A stretch of 64,000 nucleotides of DNA, taken from NCBI GenBank assembly GCA_000328365.1, contig KB304598.1:135854-199853 (forward strand), in the 5' to 3' direction. Shown here one piece after another: positions 48,901 through 59,953 of this stretch. The DNA comes from Capitella teleta. Its lineage: Eukaryota > Annelida > Polychaeta > Capitellidae. A program made the translations under genes and the position numbers. The stretch's first letter is position 1, and the number at the start of each line of letters is the position of its first letter. The notes beneath the pieces are model-generated. The model had not been told where the DNA came from. It did not search any database and saw nothing but the letters and a program-made list of their open reading frames with translations.

Positions 48901-51900
48901 GTGTCTATTGCTGTGTGGTTTTAGTGAGTGCTATCATTCTGTTTTCTTGCTGGTTATTTTTAGTTATACCACTCTGTGGGTCAGCCAATCAGCCTCGCGG
49001 TTTTGAGTGATTAAAACATGCATAAAGTCCGCTCTCACAGACGTGCCTGATGTGTGTAGGAAAATCCCATAGAATTACAAAGGAATAGTTTAGACGGGGT
49101 GAAATTGTTTTTTGTCTCGTAATCCGTTTAACTCACTCGGGACTCAGGAGTAAAATATTTCTGCAGGGATTGGACGTGCTTTGTCATTCATCTACCATTT
49201 AACTGAATAAACCTGTAATTAGCATCTGTAATGTCTTGAAATTTGTTTGCCCTGTAAATCTGTAATGGTCTTTTTTTTTTTTTTCTCTCTCTTCTCTCTG
49301 CTGTTTCTAAGACTTTTTAATTTATTCGCAGACATTACCCCAAGACGTCATTCACCACCGTGACAGACACCCCGGAGATGATGCGTCTGAAGGCCAACAC
49401 CCAGCAGCAGAGTTTGGTCTGTCTCAAAATTCTTAGACTCAAGAAAACTTAAATTTCTTCAGGCAATTGTGTGCTGACATTTGTTTGGTTTATATTATTC
49501 TTGCTTCTAGCGTTCATTGTTCAAGGTTAAATTATCTTTTGAGACAAAATGCTGACATGTTTTTATCATCATTTTAGTGTGTGTGTCCTTGAAGGTGCTT
49601 TCTAGGTTAATGTAAATTTGTGAGGACTTTAATCCAACAAAGCCTCTTTTGTTGAAATTCATACCAAGGTTATTTGGCCAGAATTTTATAGTAAATTTCA
49701 TTTATTCAATTACTCTGTAACATTATTGTTTTTTTTTTACTGTAAATTTCAAATTAACCAGAATGAATGTTCTATTATGTTCATAATTTTTATTTTCAAT
49801 ATTTTGTTAAAAATTTTTTTTTGGGTGAGCTAATTTAATTTGCATGTTTCTTTTTATTTCCTTCCAGCTGAAATACCATGAAGATTTTGAGAAGAACATA
49901 AAAGGAACAAAGACTCAAGTGGCAGATGATCCGGAATTATCTCGACTGAAAAAGAACACGAGTAATCAGAGTAACATTCAATACCATGGCCTCAAGGAGC
50001 GAGCGGCCGAAATGGAGCAGAGGAGAACCACCGTCCCTGCCACCGGTCAGTTATTCATTTCATCAGCAAAAGGGGTGTATTGTTTCTGAATTTATAATAT
50101 CTAAATTTCTCTTCTTCTTCTTCTTCTTCTGTAATTATGGCTGTTTTGTTGAGACAAAACTGTGTTTTATATACTGAAGTTCTTGGTTGTTTATGTTTGT
50201 GTGATATCCTTTTGGAGTTTTTTTTCTCTTCTTCCTCATTTCCTTCCTCTCAATTCCTTAATTTTAGATTCATTTTTTCCTGTTGTTATTCCCAACCTGA
50301 AGAGTCGTGAGATTTAAAATCTGATTTAATTCAGTTAAAAAAGATTTCAAGTGGTTTGATTTTCAAAAATCTGCAAAGTTTTGACCAAAATACCGCCGTC
50401 CTAAGACTTTAGGATGTGGAAGAGAGGAAGGTGTTGGGAGGGTGATTGTCTGCATGTGGTTTGCATGTTGTTTTGCTTTGAAGGCGGTGGCCAGCCTTAC
50501 CAACCCCCCGGGGGTGGGGCCAGGGTCATGCCAGCCCCAGCGCCCCCTATGGAGGACGACAGCAAGCCCTCTCCCTACACCAACCGCAACGTCAGCCATT
50601 CCGTTGTTTACTCAGACAAGGGCAAAAGTAGGTCACGCATCGCCTTGGCTACCCATATTATCTGATAACTTCCCAATTTTCTGTAATCAAGTTGTTTTTT
50701 TTTAACCGCATATATTTCCCTATTAATTGAATTTGTTTTATATGTTAATAACAATGATGATAATACCACCCAGACCCGCATATCATTTGCATCTCATTGC
50801 AGCCGAACACCGCCCTCAAGCCCGAGTTGGTTCTATTGACGATTACGATCCAATGAACGAGAATTACGGATCCATTTCCACCGGATATCAGCCACGCAAC
50901 TCAACGCAAGGAATCGCCCAGTGGGAGGAGACAGTCAGCATCCCTCAAGCCGCAAGTGGACAACGTACGTCACGCTAATATATGCTAATATATGCTTCAA
51001 TGTAGGGGTCATTTGGGTTTAACCGTTGGATCTAGAATTCACTTTTGCCTCATGGAGGGATAGGATGTCTGATTTAAGATAAGATTAGACTACTTATCTT
51101 GTCAGTTGGGATTGGATCTATAATAATTATCATAGAATGAAGACTTTGAGAGTTGACAATTTTTTTGCATTTATTTACAGAAGTACTTTATTATAATTTG
51201 AATCAAGGTAAAATGGATTGCATGTGTTTCATGAGGAGGCATGCTTTCCCTGGCCAAATTCTCATTGTTCTTTTGCTGCTCGAGAGTTTTGAAATTTCGA
51301 TCGTGATTAGGAGAAATTCAAATTTTAACACAACTGAACAAAATGCTTCCTTTTGTTTGTTTTTCTTGTTTTCGCAAGAAATACTAACGTGCGAATGATG
51401 TGTGTCTTTACTCACGCAATGTGGAACGTCTCGAGAAATGTTGAAATTATAATTTCGGATTTCTTACATTAATGTGAAACTTAATCTTTTAGGCCAAAGA
51501 TACCCATCTTGTCTATTTGTGAAAAGTGATGATATTCAGTGCCTTTGTATGCCTCGTGGCCACCTCCAAAGGGTCCCAGCCCATATTGCACTAGGCCCAA
51601 GTTAATTTAATTACTTTTTCGGTGTGCAATAGTCAAGCGGGTATCTTTCGATTCTCTCTTGATTTGAAAAGTGAAGCAAGACTTGAAATCGTAACTAGTA
51701 TTTGGATGCTGTCGGATCAATCGCTTATTGTTTGTGCCTGAAAGATATTCCCAAACGCTAGCTATCTGAATTTTCTGAAATGCATTTGTGAATGCATGAA
51801 GACCACTGCGCCTGCCGATCTCATTACTGTCCTGAGGAGATGCTTTATGACTCAATCTCCTTTTTTTGCCACAGAACCCCAGCATTACCCAGCAGCCGCC

Positions 51901-52358
51901 AGACAAGCAGAGCCACCAGCGCCTCAGCCTGTTCAGCCGCCTCAGCCGGTTGCCTCGCAGGTAAGAGCTCTTTCTTGCTCTCTTTCTTGCACTCTTTCTC
52001 CTTGTTCTCCTTTCAGCCCCCTCCCCCTTCTCAACCGATCCCCTCTTCTGCTCCAGCAGTAAGTCTCTCTCCCTCTAAACATTTCCGTCTCTTTGCACTC
52101 ATATTTTGAGTTTTTTCTGGTTTTAATTCAATAAATTTTATTAATGGAATGGTGAATAACACGCAGCATTTACTACAGGGGCCGTTGTACCAAGCGATGT
52201 ATGACTACGAAGCAGCCGATGATGATGAGGTTGGATTCCTGGATGGAGATGTGATCATGGACATTGAGTCCATTGACGAAGGGTGGATGGTTGGCACCGT
52301 CAAGAGGACTGGTCAGAGGGGAATGCTGCCCGCCAACTACGTTGAACCCGTTCAATAA
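45986..52358 (+). CDS. LASP1: LIM and SH3 domain protein, LASP family (9 exons, 346 aa)
   Basis: Exons: 45986-46054, 48793-48887, 49332-49416, 49868-50045, 50484-50627, 50803-50964, 51875-51960, 52017-52058 and 52179-52358, with agreeing phases. It is an actin-binding scaffold of focal adhesions and the cortex. An N-terminal LIM domain ([14 protein letters not shown], then [28 protein letters not shown]) is followed by two nebulin-type repeats ([14 protein letters not shown], then [14 protein letters not shown]). Next comes a Pro/Gln-rich linker spread over four exons ([25 protein letters not shown]). The C-terminal SH3 domain reads [19 protein letters not shown], then [20 protein letters not shown]. 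Human LASP1 is 261 aa; the extra length is in the linker. The small in-frame 42-nt exon could be skipped without a frameshift. Confidence 0.96.
47430..47502. repeat. 17-bp tandem repeat
   Basis: About four copies of ATCATAATTGTGATTTC in LASP intron 1. Confidence 0.85.
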
Positions 52359-52696
52359 AGCCACAAAGATCTGTCTCCTCTTTCGCTTCAAATGATACGC
52401 TGCATAATTTAGATACTGTAGTCCCAAATAGCTTTACCATTCCCCATTCCTATTATTTTTTGTATATATATATTCAGCGATATTTTGAATGTAAGGCTCT
52501 CATAAGCTTTTTATTTTGAGGCTACCGCAGATACTTTTTTTTTTCTTCTGTTTATTCTTCTCTCTCTCGCGCTCTATTGATTATCTTGATTAAATACAAT
52601 GTACCATCTTTTTTTTTTCTTTCCCTCAAGTGTATATTTGTGAGACTATGCAGTTATTACGCTTTTGATATAAAATCTGTTTCAAATTGGTGACAT

Positions 52697-52702
52697 AATA
52701 AA
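52697..52702 (+). terminator. Poly(A) signal, LASP
   Basis: AATAAA about 340 bases after the stop codon. Confidence 0.5.
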
Positions 52703-53066
52703 ATTCCTCCTCTCTTTATTTAGTGTTTTCTTTTATGTGTTGTGGTTTTTCAAAATGGATATCAGAGCCATCATGAATGGTATCATGTGATGACATTCAA
52801 CCAAACTCTGGCTAGCAAACGACATTTCATCAGATCTGTAACATTGACAGATGCGTGTTGCAGGATGAATAACTATTGTCTATTAGGCATCGTGATATTG
52901 GCCAGTAGAATTGATTATGTCTGAAATAAATTATTGGACAATTTTGATGAAATAACATTCCAAAATAAAGTTCTACATATAACATGCCGGTTCTGAAAAG
53001 CCGAAGGGCTCGGATGAATGTCTCCGTTATATCGAAGAATAATATTTTTACAAATACTCAGTCCTC

Positions 53067-53816
53067 AGTCCAGTCTTCAGTCAGCTCTCCAGTTGCTCTG
53101 GTGGTAGTAAGGGCTGGAGGGGCTATGCTTGGTGTCTATTTGCTTGCAGAACAGGCCAAAGACCTCCAACTTGAAGTAGTTGAAACATGGTTCGTTGTTC
53201 GATATTAGGCGTTCACTGAAGCTGAATTTCTGGAAGATGTGGCGCAGGGTCCGGATGACCGCTACTGTTGTCCCTTCTAGTTGCTACTGCATGCTGTCGT
53301 AATTGCTGATCTCATCTCTGCCGACCGTGGGGGTCGAGGTCCCGGGTTCGAGACCCGATCGGGCCATGGGCGTTATAATTGTGAATTATAATTGTGTTTC
53401 GTTATAAATCACTATAATTCTTTTGTGACTATGCAGTACTGCCCAACTGCATAATAAGGTCGGGCGCTGTGTACTACTGTCTATGGTGGTATGCAGGATA
53501 AACAAACCTTTGGGATCTTATCGATAAGAGTAGGGGGAAACCCCGGTCCCGGCCTTCTGTTCTGACGCCCGTATCACCCGAATGGGTTATTTGGAGCCGT
53601 AAAACCCCAACAAGCCTCATGCTGCCTAATCTCATCTCTGATACGGGCGCCAGAATTCAGCTTCAGTGAACGCCTAATATCGAACAACGAACCATGTTTC
53701 AACTTCTTCAAGTTGGAGGTCTTTGGCCTGTTCTGCAAGCAAATAGACACCAAGCATAGCCCCTCCAGCCCTTACTACCACCAGAGCAACTGGAGAGGTG
53801 ACTGAAGACTGGACTG
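53067..53816. repeat. Long inverted repeat with 166-bp arms
   Basis: Arms at about 53,067-53,232 and 53,650-53,816 are reverse complements with only a few differences. The loop of about 417 bp contains the SINE at 53,317-53,617. The right arm abuts the BEL/Pao fossil. I do not recognise the arm sequence. Confidence 0.85.
53317..53617 (+). repeat. tRNA-derived SINE (copy 3)
   Basis: It contains the B box (GGTTCGAGACCCG), the body shared with copies 1 and 2 and the GGAGCCGTAAAACCCC end. The A-box part of the tRNA head is missing. It lies in the loop of the inverted repeat. Confidence 0.8.
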
Positions 53817-53819
53817 GAA

Positions 53820-54340
53820 GTGTCTCTTATCTGGTGGCTGTACAATCATGGCGACAGGACTAAGATCTCCAATATTGTTATGGCTAAATGAAGATTATGC
53901 CATATTAAGGGTCTGATTATTCCACTGTCCGCAGCTGCCTTGTCGTTTGAGATGAATTGCGTTATACAAGACGAGATTGATCTACCTATCTCTCGTTCGT
54001 TCTACTGGACAGACAACACAATTGTCTTTAAATAAGAAATTAAGAATGTAATGAGACGAGGCGTTTTCAGACCTATGTTGCTAGCAGATTGTCTATGATT
54101 CACGAGAGCTCAGAAGTGAACCAATGGAACCACATGTCTTCCGCAGACAGCTCTGCAGACTATTTGTCTCGGGGCTTTTCTGCGAATTCCTTGATGTCGA
54201 TTGACTGGGAGAGTAAGGTATTTGTTGAGATACAAGAAGACGACTTTGAAGTGAAGAAAACGAGACCTTTCGTGTTTTCATTGTTGTGGAGGACGATCCA
54301 ATCGAGCGTTTGTTCTGAAGATATTCATTCTTGTGCAGAC
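53820..54340 (+). mobile_element. BEL/Pao LTR-retrotransposon fossil (pol, RNase H region)
   Basis: The translation carries the BEL/Pao RNase H/connection signature: a LSAAALSFEMN-like block, then SFYWTDNTIV and, downstream, NQWNHMSSADSSADYLSRG. Only part of pol remains, with no gag, integrase or LTRs recognised, and the copy is broken in several places. It is cut off on the right by the MITE at 54,341, so it is older than that insertion. Confidence 0.75.
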
Positions 54341-55053
54341 TTAAAGGGATGGGGAACTAAATTTTAAGTGATGTTCTATTGACTCATAGCACCAATTGAT
54401 TGCATTCCGTGCCAAAAACACCATGCCTGGATGCAAGCGTAAGGAAATAATGCATTCCGAATATCGGGGTTAGCATTGCGCCTATGGGAGAATGGCTTCC
54501 ATTGAGAAGTATAGGAGGCAAACGTCAGCTGATGGCTTGGTTTGGCTGATGGCTGATTGGTTCCGTTCCCCTCGTGAAGCTATCGATTTCAGCCAATCAG
54601 AGCAGAGCATCTTCGCCATAAAAGGACATCTTTGTTGTTTACGAAACGAAAGCGCATGCGTGGTGCACTCTGGCTGACCTTTTTACTGTTTCAGGATGAG
54701 AAACATGGTAGGTGTCCTAGAAAATCGCTTGTTAAAATAAGAAAAATAGCGAAAAATTTTTTTTTTTTCGCGCCTGACTGGTGGCAAAATGATTATTCTA
54801 TCTATTTCCGAAAAGAAAATAAAAAAATATCCAAGGGTTTAGTCGCAGGACACGCTGATATGACGAGGCCCATTGTAACAGATGGGGAACTCGGTGTTTC
54901 ATCACAGCTGCTGACGTCACGCCTAGTTAGCAATATATCGCCCGCGAAATCGTTAGCGATGATATTCCTTGTGTGGGCCAGGCATAGGAATCATTTATGG
55001 TGCATCAAATAACGACTCAAAGTCAATTTTTAACCAGTTCTCCCTCCCTTTAA
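54341..55053 (+). mobile_element. TTAA-type MITE, copy 2 (full length)
   Basis: The same family as 8,943-9,641, with ends TTAAAGGGATGGGGAACT and, in reverse, TTAAAGGGAGGGAGAACT. The shared frame (54,632-55,012, about 126 codons) stays open. It is inserted in the BEL/Pao fossil. Confidence 0.85.
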
Positions 55054-55090
55054 GAAAGGCGTCGTCTGGTTGATAAGGCTGAAGTTCTAC

Positions 55091-55257
55091 CTAGTTCAGC
55101 CCCCAGTAAGTGTTGCTGTTCACCGTAATACTGCTGCTGTGCTGAAGTTCGCTGAGCCTCCAATCTTCGTTTTCTAGTTCAGCCCCCAGTAAGTGTTGCT
55201 GTTCACCGTAATACTGCTGCTGTGCTGAAGTTCGCTGAGCCTCCAATCTTCGTTTTC
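55091..55257. repeat. 83-bp tandem duplication
   Basis: Two virtually identical head-to-tail copies starting AGTTCAGCCCCCAGTAAGTG at 55,093 and 55,176. The near identity suggests a recent event or an assembly artefact. Confidence 0.9.
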
Positions 55258-55436
55258 TTCCAAATAAAGTACTTTACAGATGATTACAAAGCATTACATA
55301 GTCTACTACACGTCATCGATTAATTCTTGCTTACGTATAATATTATTTCTATTATTTCCCTGCATCTTGCTTTATACAACTTAATATTAATATTTGGATT
55401 ATTTGGTGTCATTTGTTTAAACAGTGACCAACCCTA

Positions 55437-55725
55437 GAACAGACGCTCACGGTGCTTAACAAAACAAGTTCTCTTCGGCACGGCAATACCTTCACATCTG
55501 GGTAGCGAACCAGATTTCTGGAACCCGAATGATATAGGACAAAAAACACAGGGTGACTGGGAAAGCATGCATGGCTCCATCCTACTCGCTAAAGACACCG
55601 AATTAGTCTTCAGTGGACGATACATCAAAGCAGCTGTGGACTTTGAACGTGTGTGGAAAGACCAAGGTGAATTCATGCTTTCGTTACCATCGTACGTCGT
55701 TCGATACACTGGAGACTGTGTTTAA
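55437..55725 (+). CDS. Unassigned terminal-exon-like ORF
   Basis: An open frame of about 90 codons ends at TAA 55,723-55,725, and AATAAA follows at 55,729-55,734. A possible acceptor (CTAGAACAG) lies at about 55,450. The product includes SEPDFWNPNDIGQ, LLAKDTELVFSGRYIKAAVD and LPSYVVRYTGDCV. Its composition looks protein-like, but I recognise no family. It could be the last exon of a gene whose start was disrupted or lies elsewhere, or a transposon-derived ORF. No upstream partner exon is identified. Confidence 0.35.
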
Positions 55726-55932
55726 TATAATAAATAGCTAATTATTTAAACATCAATTTCTTATTTCAAAATACACATTGTTGCACATCTCTTTATGACC
55801 AGAGGTCTGTAAGATATTGTTGTATTACAATCCACAAAATTATGCAAATTATGTACATCGTGAACTTTTAAACAACCCTTGTATATGTACTGCATTCAGC
55901 TGACATATTGACTCATCCTCCTCTTATATCAG

Positions 55933-56072
55933 GGTTCGTCGCTCTCAGTAACGTCGTGTTCTCATTTCGCTGGTGCGGTTGGCTCAAACCTCCTCCGATC
56001 ATTCGTTGCGTAGCAGAAGAACTGACAGAAAAATTCCGAGTGAAGGAAACCCCTCTCAAGACAAACAAGTGA
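55933..56072 (+). CDS. Unassigned exon-like ORF
   Basis: After a possible acceptor (TTATATCAG) a frame of 46 codons reads FVALSNVVFSFRWCGWLK, then RCVAEELTEKFRVKETP, and stops at 56,070-56,072. The local GC is raised. No family is recognised and no partner exon is identified. A poly(A) run at 56,321-56,346 lies downstream. Confidence 0.25.
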
Positions 56073-56452
56073 GGCATCGAGTGGCAGCAGGGTTCAGTTT
56101 GGAAAGGGGGCAAAGCAAGATGCCCGAAAGCATTGGAATTCATGAAAGATGAATACAGTCTATTACAAATTGCATCTGTGTCAAAGCACTTTAAGCTATT
56201 ATGCGTTATTATCCGTTATATTTGGTCACTATTGAAACTGCTATAAATCTCAAAAACTGTATATTTCGAGGTGAACCTGTGTCACATTGCACAATGATAT
56301 TGTGAATATTGTACATGGTCAAAAAAAAAAAAAAAAAAAAAAAAAACCAACTTTACATTGAAAAACACTCAGACCTCTGACCTCGCACACCAAGCAGTAC
56401 TTAAGAAACGAACAGAACCAAAAGGGTAAACAAAATTCTGCATCAAACAAAC

Positions 56453-56458
56453 TTTATT
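56453..56458 (-). terminator. Poly(A) signal, Gly-Met-His repeat protein gene
   Basis: AATAAA on the minus strand 51 bases past the proposed stop, giving a very short 3' UTR. Confidence 0.6.
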
Positions 56459-56508
56459 CGGGGAAAAGTTCTGCATCAGTATTTTGCGTGGGCCGAGAGT
56501 AGGCCTTC

Positions 56509-58358
56509 TCAAAATACGGAATCATAATCTGTGAATATAATGAACAAATCAAAACAGAATGATTTGGAGTGAACTTCATACCAAACGCATCTTTAATGAA
56601 TTTGGCATACACATACGCCACACTGCTTTCTCCTTGCGCAATTTGGTTCTGCCAGAATTTCTCAAAATCGTCCTTTTGATCCTCAGCAATCAAGGGTTTG
56701 ACAAAGTCCATCACCTTTGATGTCATTTCACTCAAGTTCAGGCTGGCATGCTCATGCTGTGATATGAGATGTTTATATAATTTCAGAAACATGTACATAG
56801 ATAAATAAGTACTCGAACTTCTCATACACTGACCCTGTTCTTACCAATAATTATATGCGGTGCTCAGAATTTGATGATAGATAAAATTATTGGTTTTATA
56901 AAAACCAAAAGAGTGCCTTGACAAGACAATTGTAGGATATTTTAATAGAGAGGCATGGTTAATTAGAAGCATTTGACTTGAGAACTCAATTGATTAAACT
57001 TATTCACCTGATGACTATCCAGGTATTGGGTGATTAGAGAGACAAAACTCTGCTCTTCTGCTGTGAGTTTGTCAAGCAAATGTGAAAACATTGCCTGAAA
57101 TTCATCCAGTGGATTGTGCATTTCAGAGAATCCGAAGTCTGCCATGCTACCAAACAAGTCCTGCACATCATCCATGCCGCTAAACATCGATGCATATTTC
57201 TCTGCTAATTCCATTATGTTATCATAAGAGAGTCCTCCTTGGTCAATGTTCTGAGTTTTATCAGGGCTTGGATACTGCTTTGCACCACGATGTGGCTTCA
57301 TCCCGCCCATATGTTCTCCCATACCACCCATGTGCTGCCCCATACCACCCATGTTCTGCCCCATACCACCCATGTGTTGCCCCATACCACCCATGTGTTG
57401 CCCCATACCACCCATGTGCTGCCCCATACCATCCATGTGCTGCCCAATACCATCCATGTTCTGCCCCATACCACCCATGTTCTGCCCCATACCACCCATG
57501 TTCTGCCCCATACCACTCATGTGCTGCCCCATACCACCATAGTGCCAGCCCATACCAGTATATGGACATCCAACAAAGCCAGTACTCCATGGTCCCATAG
57601 GATACCCGTTCATGCCATTGCATCCACACGATTGGAAGCCCTTCTCGCTCAGAATCTTTGTCACTCCCATCACCACATTACGGATCAGTTTATCCTGCAT
57701 TTGCTGCATGTTTAACCTACACCTGTCTTCGTTATCAGCCGTCCCTTCCCAAGCCTCCTGCGTCTCCACGTGTTCGGCATCTTTGGGGGTGTGTGGCCCC
57801 CGTGGGCTCCCCCCTTCTTGCCCCTGTCTAAACTTTCCCCTGCCCCTCCCAGATTCCGACTGTCGACTATAATGCTTCTCTGGAAGTAAAGACAGAATTA
57901 TTATCAAGGTATTGTTGAAGAACAAATAGCCTCTAACCTGCCATTGCTTTGGCAAATTTTTCCACTTCCTCTGGAGATTCGGTGTTGGAGCCTTTACCAT
58001 GATCCTTTGCCCAGGAAGGCATGACACTCCCCTGGAAGCACAAGGAATCAATTGCAATCAATGATTTCTATCATGCATAATTAGGATTATATTATTATGG
58101 TTAGATTATTTGCTGTGCACCATGATAAGGAGAAACATAACAAATGGCATACATGTATAAGTGTAATTAAGCGGCAGATAAGTGTGGCTAGATGAATACG
58201 TATACTGTTGTGATTGACACAAGGATACATCTGACATTATGATACGACTTTGTTTATATAACCTACAACCAACTGATATTAACCAAATTCAGACATAAAC
58301 TCACATCAACCACCAAGCACACGACTCCAACCAAGATGCAAGCGATTCTCCACATCAT
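56509..58358 (-). CDS. Secreted Gly-Met-His heptad-repeat protein (5 exons, about 404 aa)
   Basis: Exons on the minus strand: 58358-58305, 58031-57938, 57879-57008, 56756-56582 and 56528-56509, with agreeing phases. The start MMWRIACILVGVVCLVVD is a signal peptide. Then come an acidic/basic low-complexity region with GRGRGKFRQGQEGG, a short Cys-containing part (CGCNGMNGYPMG), and eleven tandem heptads G-M-G-Q-[H/N]-M-[G/S/D] (about residues 165-241). The C-terminal region (about 160 residues) is mostly helical, without repeats (MELAEKYASMFSGMDDVQDL, FSHLLDKLTAEEQSFVSLI, MTSKVMDFVKPLIAEDQKDD), and has no recognised domain. No TM segment follows the signal, so it is probably secreted. Met and His in MxxM and HM spacing could bind copper or other soft metals; an extracellular matrix or biomineral role is another possibility. 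Both are guesses. The end of the last exon is uncertain: phase 1 entry gives DYDSVF and stop. Confidence 0.7.
57298..57545 (-). repeat. 21-bp coding tandem repeat array
   Basis: Eleven copies of a 21-bp unit (plus strand CCCATACCACCCATGTGCTGC and variants) encoding the GMGQHMG heptads. Variation is mostly His/Asn and Gly/Asp/Ser. Long open frames on the other strands here are by-products of the 21-bp periodicity. Confidence 0.95.
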
Positions 58359-58699
58359 CCTAAAAAGGCAAACAATGCATAGGTTGAAATAATATAAAAA
58401 ATTATGCCTTTGGGTGTATTATTTGTATACGTGTCGGTCATTGGGAACACCCCGGCTGCGTGTCTGCTGATTCCGATAACTGGATTCGTTTGCCTTGTAC
58501 TCCTTTACAAACCAATTTTCCCCTTTAATTGTGCGAAAAGACTTAACAGTATATCAAGTCTCAATTCCGTGTTCACCAAGAACACGTTCAAAGCTCGTTT
58601 TACGTGAAGGAGATGTCATGTGCATCGCCATCCTTGATAATGAATTACTGTCTTTTTCACATCGTCATACTGAATGAATGAATCTTTTATCTTATCAAA

Positions 58700-59215
58700 T
58701 CGATTTTCTCCTTTTGTTTAAAGGCCACATTTTAAAAAGGTTTTTCGCTTAATTCGCTGTTCGTGGCGTCCTGTCTGACAATATACTTATGCATAATTGA
58801 TTACTTGACAGTTGATGAAGTGTGAGCTTAATCTCGGAGCGGATTTGCACAAAGTTACACCCACCTGAACGATTGGTTCCAAAGCACAACTGAGTTCACT
58901 AAATGGAATTGATGAGGTTTTTATTCTCATTTTTTTGTAACATAATACATGCTTTGACACACTAGATGACGCCAATTACTAAATATCGATGTATCTGTTT
59001 ACTAACCCATAAAGCTATGCCTGCCAAATTGTAATTTGAGTCTTGTGAGAGAAATGTTATTGTCCAAATATAATGCAATTCCACAAAAGAAAGCCTGTCG
59101 TGTCGCTTTCTAGTACTTACCTGCAACTCATGGGGAAGTGGTTAAACCCTGTATACAGCTGAAAAAAATCGAAAAGTTATTTCACACTTAATATTCTGAT
59201 ATTATTATATAGATA
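58700..59215. other. Intergenic DNA
   Basis: I see no supported exon or transposon between the Gly-Met-His repeat protein gene and the low-complexity DNA beginning near 59,260. Confidence 0.4.
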
Positions 59216-59268
59216 TATATTACTCAAATGTTGAGATACCAAGGATTGGAAAAAGTAATAATAATAAT

Positions 59269-59372
59269 AATAAAAAAATATATATAACTATAGAAACCCC
59301 CCCTAATAACCCCCCCCCCCAAAAAAAAAAAAAAAACAAAAAAAAAAAAACAATATTTATTTTAAAAAAAAA
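59269..59372. repeat. Low-complexity A/C-rich tract
   Basis: (AAT)n, AT-rich, C10 and long A runs in succession. It lies just past the 3' end of the LINE fragment, so part of it may be that element's tail. Confidence 0.85.
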
Positions 59373-59404
59373 ATGCAAAATTGAAATTGCTGCACTTCTA
59401 TGCA

Positions 59405-59905
59405 TTGTACATAAGAATTGCCATAAAAATGCTAAAAAGCGATGTTGAAAAGGTGAGTCTTCAAGTGTCTTTTAAAATAATCAGTGTCCTGAGTGCTTCG
59501 GAGATGTTTAGGTAAGCTGTTCCACAGTTTTGCTCCGAAAAGACCAAAAGCCCGGTCTCCAATTTTCTTTTTGGTTCCGGGGACCGGCAATTAGAGCAAT
59601 CGATTTGATGACCGAAGCAGTCTAGAGGAGCGATGGCTATTTGCAAAGTTCCTGAAGGTAGTGTTGTGATAAACTCTGAAGGCGCGCAGCATTATTTTGT
59701 AGCATCTGAATCCGTCGAATAAGTTTATCAGGAATGTTATTTAGAAGTGCGTTATGGTAGTCTATTCTCGAGATGACATTTGCGATCACTGCTTTCGCGC
59801 AAGCTGCCTGGTCGAGGTGACAGCGGATCTTTGATATGCGTCGAAGATGGTACTTGAAGAACTCTTGATTTCGAACTGATACACAATGTTCCGCCTTTAT
59901 GTGTT
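59405..59905 (-). mobile_element. LINE reverse-transcriptase C-terminus (CR1/L2-like)
   Basis: Read on the minus strand: RRISKI-like start, then QAACAKAVIANVISRIDYHN, ALLNNIPDKLIRRIQMLQNN, AARL, and after a decayed part KKIGDRAFGLFGAKLWNSLP and FKRHLKTHLFN. This is the thumb and tail of CR1/L2-clade LINE ORF2. The copy is 5' truncated and contains frame breaks. It may be the same clade as the endonuclease fragment at 32.2 kb. Confidence 0.8.
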
Positions 59906-59953
59906 AAATAGTTATTACTAACGTTATTGCTCCAGAATTTAATCGCGTGCCTT

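Noticed and set aside
56454-56530. Alternative last exon reading MIPYFEKAYSRPTQNTD for the Gly-Met-His repeat protein
   Set aside because: The preceding exon ends in phase 1, which puts this frame out of register, and its stop would lie inside the AATAAA signal. The DYDSVF ending fits better, though transcripts are needed to be sure.
57190-57715. Plus-strand and other-frame ORFs of up to 158 codons over the heptad array
   Set aside because: A 21-bp repeat leaves several frames open. Only the minus-strand frame continues into spliced exons with a signal peptide.
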